A stretch of 64,000 nucleotides of DNA, taken from contig CM067370.1 in the NCBI GenBank assembly GCA_034401795.1, positions 98,836,164-98,900,163 of the forward strand, read 5' to 3'. This stretch comes from Chaetoderma sp. LZ-2023a (Eukaryota; Mollusca; Caudofoveata; Chaetodermatida; Chaetodermatidae). Positions 51,301 through 59,800 of this stretch are shown here, piece by piece (positions within the stretch are counted from its first letter, which is position 1; every line of letters starts with the position of its first letter). The notes below the pieces were generated by a model. It saw nothing but the letters and a program-made list of their open reading frames with translations, was not told where the DNA came from and ran no database searches. A program made the translations under genes and the position numbers.

Positions 51301-53791
51301 AATCACTTTCAGTCAATTTGTTCTCAAAATATCCACATATTTGCAGATATATAAAGGTAATTTATATTATTTTCACTACAATCCTGATACTGTAAAATTC
51401 ACAATCCAGATCTGCCGGACAAAGTATACAAACTATGATTGCAATATCTTGGTCGAGTCTTAAGTAATCACTATAGTAGAAAGAATATCTTTTCCTGGTG
51501 AATCTGGTAAAGGCTACAATGTCCATTTACAGGCCAGGATAAAAAATCTTTTTTTTGCAATTTACCACATGAATGTCAATCTAGTGGTACATTTTCAAAA
51601 ATAGTCGTTTCTTGGCCTGCACTTTGATATTCTGTAAGCAAACATTAAATTTTGACCATTGATAAATCCATGAAAAAGTATTCTTTACGATATAAAACTT
51701 ATTTTGTTGAATATTTAGAAATTACTTTGACTGAAAGCTGTTGCTCTAAGGCAGCAGCGGCTTCCAGTCAGATTAATTTCAAAATATTGAAGTGTACTTG
51801 TATGGCTACCATGAAAATATGATAGAGGGAACTCATCGGTAAAGGGTTAATAACTATCTCTTACTTGCTTTTGTGACTATGTTGGGACCTGAATACATAT
51901 TAATTAAATAAGAATCCTCGAATTGTTAATTCATTGATATCTAATTAAATTCTGCTCGTTAATTGTTGAAATTTAGTTAATGATTAATTATATCGAAAGC
52001 GATTGCAGTGTCTGTCATGTTGCTATGCAGTGTGTGCGTCTGGGTAGTATTAACATAGTTAGCATGGATATTTATAGAGCATTTTTGTATATTTAATTTA
52101 TCTTAAAAATATGTATTGATAAAATAATATCTTCACCTTCTAACAATGGAGAAAGATTTCATGGAAACCTGAAGCAACATTTTGCCTCTGCAAATTTAAT
52201 AATATATAAACTTGGCTAGCAGATGAACATGTCGGCTTTTTGTTCTGGTTATTAAATTATTCTACTTAAACCGATTTTGTCTACAAACTCTTAAACTTCA
52301 GAATCATTAATAACCACACATGTTGTTTTGCTGTCAAATGACTCAATGAAAGATATATTTTAAGTTTTGCGAGGTGGCAACGGTTAGAAAATATATTTTC
52401 CAATGCTAGTAGCTGATGTATGGTTAATTAGATAAATATTTGTTTTACTAATGATTAATATTCCGACCCGCATGTTTGTGTGTGTTACAACCTAAACAAT
52501 TTCTTAGATATATTTTAAAGAGCCAAAAGGAAATTCCCTATTTCTTTGACATAGGCGGTCTTGTCAGAAATGTAAATAGATTTTTTTTTAATTGACTGAC
52601 ATACATCTATGCTAGTTGTGAGTTGCAATTAAAACTGCATTGGAATTATTAAACTGGATTGTGGCATAAAAGCACCAAAAATAATCCCGGATGATGCGCA
52701 TGAAAGAAAAAACCCATTATTTTGCTTTAAACATAATTCACAACTGAGGGCAAGGTCAATGGCCAAGACGTTTTTGGGGGCCCCTAACTGGATAATCATT
52801 GCTGTCATGAGTATACACTTTCAAGAGAGTCAGTGTTCATTATGAACACAAGTTGATAGTGCATATCCTGGACATTATTTAGGCATATTCTTCAAATCTC
52901 ATTATCTTTTAACTCTTACCACTCTCTGATGTTAAAATTTTCAAATTAAAGTAAAAGATGAACGGGTGTTTATTTTTCAACAAATTTGGTGGAAGATGGT
53001 GCTGTTGTAAGACAGCAACATCGGCTACCAAAATTATTGAAAATTGTACACTAGTTTCTTTGCTATTGACACTGTAAAGGATAGAATATTGACATAAGTG
53101 TGCTAAGGGTTAAACTGTAAGCTTTCTGTGACTACTTTGGTTGATCCAAACATATTATGACCTAGACATTTATGATATTGGTCAGCAATCATGAGGTATA
53201 AAATGTCTTGCAGTCTACAAGATAGAGATATACACTATAACATATTAGATGCGTCCTAATATTTTGACAAACTAAATATACCATGACATGTAACTGTCAG
53301 ATGGTTAAATTCAAATTCATCAAATTTACATATCTTATTTGAATCTTGTCATATCGGAAATATAATGTATCTTTTATTGGTTCCCAACCAATTTTTATAT
53401 CAATTTATATTCATGTATTTGATGCATTACAGCATGTATTTCTAGCATGTCTTATGGTTGTTTTCTCTGTTTCTGTGTGTGATCTAACCCTGCATGCTTG
53501 TAGGATGAGGTTGATAGTGGAGCTTTCGAAGCAAGCACTGATGACAATGATGACGAAGACGAACAGGATAAGGAAAGGGAGGATAGCTATATTAAGGAAA
53601 GAGATGTACAGCTAAGAAGTCGACTGGAGCCTCTGCCTGGTGACTTGGATAAGATGGGTCAAGGTAGTGCTATTGCATTATGGCCTTTTTGAGTGATCTT
53701 GATTATAACATGTTTTACATAATTATGATTGTCTCGGCATTAGTCATGCTCACTGCTCATAATCTTTTTTGTTATCATAATAATTATCATC

Positions 53792-53822
<31 letters not shown>

Positions 53823-56800
53823 TTATTATTTCTGTTACTACATTCTGTGTGACCTTGTTGGCTTTTCGTGCTGAGTTTATCGTCGATTGATTCGTGACTG
53901 GTTGATTGGTTGGTTTATTATTTTTTGTACTGAGTTTTTGTTTATCAGTTTGTGAGTTGGTTGTTATTCTGACCCTGTGCTGGCTGATTTTCTGGTCAAG
54001 TACGTAACATCAATCACCCATTCATCTTTGGCTTTATTGAGATAATTAGACTTTCTTCCGCCCACTTCTTCCATGGACATATGGTGTTTGACACAAAATG
54101 TCCGAGTATGGGAAAACACGGAACGATTAAGGAAAGTTCACATTTTATAGGATTTACTATGTGAATCGAAGATGGAGATGATAAAGGGGAATAATCCTCA
54201 TAATAAGATATTCTTGTTTTAAATACATCTATTTTCTCTTGGCTGTCATTCGCTAATCTGAGTGTGTATTTTTTTTATTGTGGCTCAGCAAATGCTTAAC
54301 CATCAGGCTTTCTTGTCAGGTTTATACTTCATACTCTGTTCTTCGGTTTAAATTTCTGTGCATATTTTTAGCTCTGAAAACTAATCATAATACGATGCTG
54401 GATTGCTTAATTTCTGTAAGATTTAATTTCTATTTTTCTCATTTTCTCATTTCTTTTTTCTTGCTCTAATGCACTTCTTTCTTTCTTTCTTTCTCTCAGT
54501 TGTCAGTACTGTGATCTCGTGTGTGACATTGGTACCAACTTTTGTATGCTTGTGATCTTGACCTTTGTGATGTCATTCTGTTGTTCAGCTTATTTATGAA
54601 CATCCATATGTCTTGCAGTTTGTCAATGTATATGTCAAAACTATTTAGGAAAAGCGTTTTGTATTCAGATTTTCAGACGACCTAGAAGCGGATGTTCTAT
54701 GTCTTCCATTCATACTTTTGCTCACTCATGCATAACATCTTTGTCATTGGACAATCCTAAGTTTTGGCTTTGAATCAAAAGTGGTTCATGTCCAACCCTT
54801 GCGACATGTTCTGTAACACGCACAGATCATGTGTCTTTATACCCAAATGCAGCTTTTCTTCATAGAGGTCAATTAATCGATGCACAAGCTTGGTATTTAT
54901 TACTGACGCGTCTGTCAAACCTATTTGATTGACAGTTACCCTGCATCCCTCACACAGCTTTCTACTCCTTCAAAAGCATTATCCAGAATAATGTGTTTTC
55001 CTAGCTGTAATCCATTTCCAGCAGCTATAAGTACTTGCATCTGGATACGTTTCTGGAGTATAACATTAGAATACCAGCACCGCCGATTCAGTTCAAATTT
55101 GTGCATTGATATTTTGTAACAGAGGCTCGTGTGGTGTGACCAAATAGGCCCATATTCGTATCTTTTCTCACCTGAAAACATTCATCACAATTCTCTTTTC
55201 TGGAGCTTTATATGTAAAAACAACTTTATTTATGCGCCTCAAAATTTGAACTTTAATACAGAGTGAGTAAGCTTATGTTAGAATAGCTGCATTTCAATAA
55301 ATTATGCCTTTTTCCCGCATTTTGATAAGCAGCCCTTGGTGTAAACGTAGCAAGTGAAAAAAATATCTGTCAGTTTCATGCTTCTATTCTAATAAGCATT
55401 GTGTACCGACATATGCTATTCCTTAAATTTACTATTTTGAGAACAATTTAACTGGATAGTGATGCAATAATATACAGTTAAATTACTTTCCAAGTATTCA
55501 GTACATATCATTATTGTGGGAGAATTATGGTTGTCATAATGTGTGTAAGCAGTAAGGTTTCTGGAAGGGGTTTGTGTTTCATCTATGTAAGCTGGGAGAT
55601 TTTACGAGAGAGTGTTGTTTCATCTATGTAAGCAGGGAGGTTTGTAGGTCATTTTTATCATCTATGTAAACGGGGAGATTGTTAGGTCGTGTCTTATCAT
55701 CTATGTCAGCAGGGAGGTTTGTAGGTCGTGTTTTGTCATCTGTTTAAGCAGGGAGGTTTGTGGGTCATGTTTTGTCATCTGTTTAAACAGGGAGGTTTGT
55801 AGGTCATGGTTTGTCAGCTATATAAGGAGGGAGATTTGTGGGTCATGTTTTATCATCTATGTAAGCGGGGAAGTTTGTAGGTCATGTTTTGTCATCTATC
55901 TGTAAAAACATTGAGGTTTGTATGAGAGTGTTATGGTGCATCATTTATGTAAACGAAGGAATTTGTATGTCATGTTTCATTTAAGTAAGATGAGGAGTTT
56001 GTAGTAGAGAGTCATGCTGCATCACCTATCTAAACGGAGTGATTTGTAGCCTAGTGTCTTGTTGCATCATGTATGTAAGCGGGGAGGTTTGTGTGAGAGG
56101 GTCTTGTTGTGTCCCCTAAATAAGTAAGGGGTTTTGTTGGAAAGAATTGTTTCACAGTGTGTTTATGCATTGAGGTATTATGTATGCGGGGAGGTTGACA
56201 TATGTTGTCATATTTCTTCATGTGGAGATGATCATGTTTCATCATGGAAATTATTGTTAGATATCTTCCATATTTGTCTATGTTGTCTGTCTTGTCGCTG
56301 TAGTTGATTAATTATGTCAATCTCATTCAAAAACCATGCAAAACATCTGCTGAATATTTTGAAAGCAATTTGTCTGAAAGTTGTTGCTACCATGTGAATT
56401 TTCGTTGCATGATATCAAATCTGTCCATTTCTTGGTTTGAATACAATGTTTAATGCATAACGAAACTCCAGTGGCACAAAACAGAATTGGGTAATGAAGA
56501 CATAATTCTCCGACAATGGATTTGAATGATAATCTGCTAGTTTGGCATTCATAATTACAATCAATACCATAAGACGGTGGTGTGTCTGTGCATATGTAAT
56601 GCATACACACATTTGTGCAATGTATCCATGCATGTGTGAGATGCATGCACACATGTGTGTGTCCATATCTGTCCAATTTCTGAACAACGTTTTTGTCTTT
56701 AATACAAATACTTACTTGACTGTACAACTTCTGACCAATGCCTTTGTCTTCAAGAAAATACTCATTTGAGAGGCTGATGTTCCTGTATTTTAGTAACAAT

Positions 56801-59800
56801 TAATTTTAGTGCCAAAAGTCACATTAGTTTCTAAGCAATTTTCATAATTTCCGTTTCAGTACATCACCAAATTATAGCCTACACTATGACATCAATGACT
56901 AAGCAATGACTGAGGACCAGGGGTCAAAGTACTGTGTGTACACTTAACAGATTCAATAAGAATTATTACTGATAATTTTAATGCGCTAGTTAGATTCCTG
57001 TTGCTATACATTTTTCTACTGAATTCTGTATTTTTGACATCATAGTTGAACAGATTCAATTAGTATTATTAAACTGATAATTTTAATGTGCTAATTAATT
57101 TCCAGTTATTTACATTTTACTGCATTCTATATATTAGACATCGTTGGTATGGCCATTCCTTATGCAATGAAGTTTATTTTGCATACGGTTATTTTTTGAT
57201 GCCCTTCAAGTCATCATTGCTACCTTGTTTACAATCCCCGGTGTGTGTTATCCAAGAGCGTATTCAATGCATGAAGACATTAAGTGTATGTTGCGTGTGG
57301 CTCAAAGATCCGCTTTGAAAAATGGTGTGTATGTGGGTGTGTCGGTGCATACATGCTGTATAACTGGGTCCCATGATCATCTGGGACTGTGTCATGTACA
57401 GCATATTGCAGAGCACCAAATGCCAAAATTATTGTTCATCCCTGGAATTCTGTAACATGGAGGTCAGCATGACCCAGCTTCAATCCATCTCATCCCATAT
57501 GCCTTGTTTGGAAATCAATATTGTAGGCTGTAATTAAAGTCATATTGTATATTTTGGAAAAACTATTTGCTCCCTTAGACAAATTGTTTTCAAAATATTT
57601 AACTGACATTTTAATTCAACACTTACCTAATTAAATCCCTATTTTTCTGGATGTATTGATCATATAACTTGTGTCATATTTTGTTTTCTGTTATTTTCTC
57701 AGTTTACATGCTTATATTTGTTTGAATAAACCATTCAACTTTCATAACACTGATCTAATCTGCATAACAATGCCAATAATAAATTTTGATTTGCTCTGTC
57801 TGAGGTCAGTTATTCCTCTTTAAAAATCTTATTTTCTCTGTTCATTATAGGAAGTTCACATATTATGTTAGATTTGTAGAGTCAAATATTGAAAAGTTAT
57901 TCTCTTAGATTCACAAGTTTTCGAGAAAGCTTCTACAATGGCTGAAATCTGGTGTCATCTTAAATTAGCAGTATATTAATCTGAGTAGCAGATAACGCCC
58001 TCTAGCATATGTTTATATCTATTTTCAGTCTGGTTTATGAATAAAAACTATATTTCACCATGGGATGGACACTGACATGCTAATAAATTATGTACAGCGA
58101 CTTGACTATGGACTGTTGTTAATTAAATGTCGTTTTGCATAGCGACTTTGTATGTTTGGTATTATACATTGTTAATACTGATGTCTTATTATGTGTTGTG
58201 ACTGTAGTTTTGCCTGTAAATAGCATGGAATCTGTATTTAATAAGTAGTTATTAGACACAGCTTAAGTACCATTGCTGATGAAATGGGCATACGAATTGA
58301 TATGGTGATGGCATGTGAGGGGGGGTTGGGGGGGGGGGGGGGTGGGGCTGGATGGGAAGGAGGAAAATCGCTAATTGTTCAAATATCCCTGTTGAAATAA
58401 AACAAAAATGGTGAATTAAGATATATGTTAATATTTTAGAAGCCTTTTTGAAATAAATATGACTCAAGCTTTAAAAGGTAGGCTATGATGAGCACTGGAA
58501 TGAAGTCCATGTTTATAAAGACCACATACATTTAAAGAGTACAGGAAGTTTCTTTATATAAGTCAGTTGCCATCTGAAAAAATATGTGAAACTACAAGAT
58601 GCGTGTGCTTTATGAGGGGTCGGTCGTCTTATGACCACCATCTTCAAAACATTTTATCCCCCCCACCCCCTCCCCCAAAAGCAGGTGTCTGGTACCATCG
58701 TTATGTGATCATACACACATCAAGTTTCAGTCAAATTGTTTTCAGAATATTTGGCAGGTCCAGAGATATAAACCCTCGAAATTGTCGTCTGCAAACACCC
58801 AATGGACCTTTCCAGAATAATGACGTCATAATCAGCTAAGTGTCGTGTCATTACATCATAAATGATTCTATATGGACCGTCTTTAGCTGTTAAAAGTCTG
58901 ACACGTAAGAATTATATGTTTCTACTGTTTAATAAACATGCTATTGAATATTTTGAAATAAATTTGACTGGGCGCTGTAGGCAGCAACAGCACCCAGTCA
59001 AATTAGTTTCAAAATATTCAGCAGCTTAACTGTATAGTTTTCTGGAAATTGATAGTCGGGGAGTTCAGAGATCGATCGATCCCAACACGAGCGAGGTGTG
59101 GGTGGAGCTTAGCTAGAGGGGCGGTGCATAGCTAAAAATGGAAAGGTCCATTGTCTTTGCAGATCACCTTTGGCTAAAGTGGAAAGTATAGAGAGATTTG
59201 AGTAGTCCATTCGTATGAGTTTGTGAATCAAAAATGTCAAATGGTACTTGTTTGTGCTCTGATGAATCCTGTATCTACATAGTCTATTAGTATTAACTCA
59301 ATTAACCAATAGTTACATGTAGTAAGTGTAGGGGCTATTCTTGGCCTGGTGTATAGCAGTCTTAGTACGCGACACCTGTTGACTCAAATGGAATATGAAT
59401 AGAAATGTTGAGTCTTGAGTGTTTGTCGATAAATATTGTGGAAGTTATTCACTCTGTTCTATAAGTGTGATGGTCAGCCTTTAGTGGCCAAGCTTGTGTA
59501 ATACTGTAAGCTTGTGTATTTTACGAAACTTCATATGCAGAGCAAACTAAGACTATTTTAAGAAACTTAATGCTGGAATTATTGTATTGGCCATGCAATC
59601 CAGTTGTAAGTTTTCAAAAATATAATTTTCTTGATCTGCATAAAGTTTGATTATCTATTAGAAAATGTATTATTTTGGTCATTTTGACCATTGATGCTGT
59701 TGATTTTGATAATGTTATTAGAAATTTTATGAAAACATCATTTCATCCATATTACCAAATGATGATTAAGGTGTTGGTATCTTAATGATGTCTGTAGACC

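Noticed and set aside
56323..56799. 158-codon minus-strand frame with His/Cys motifs
   Set aside because: Built over ATGCATGCACAC-type low-complexity sequence and part of a foldback arm; overlapping frames open on the + strand too.
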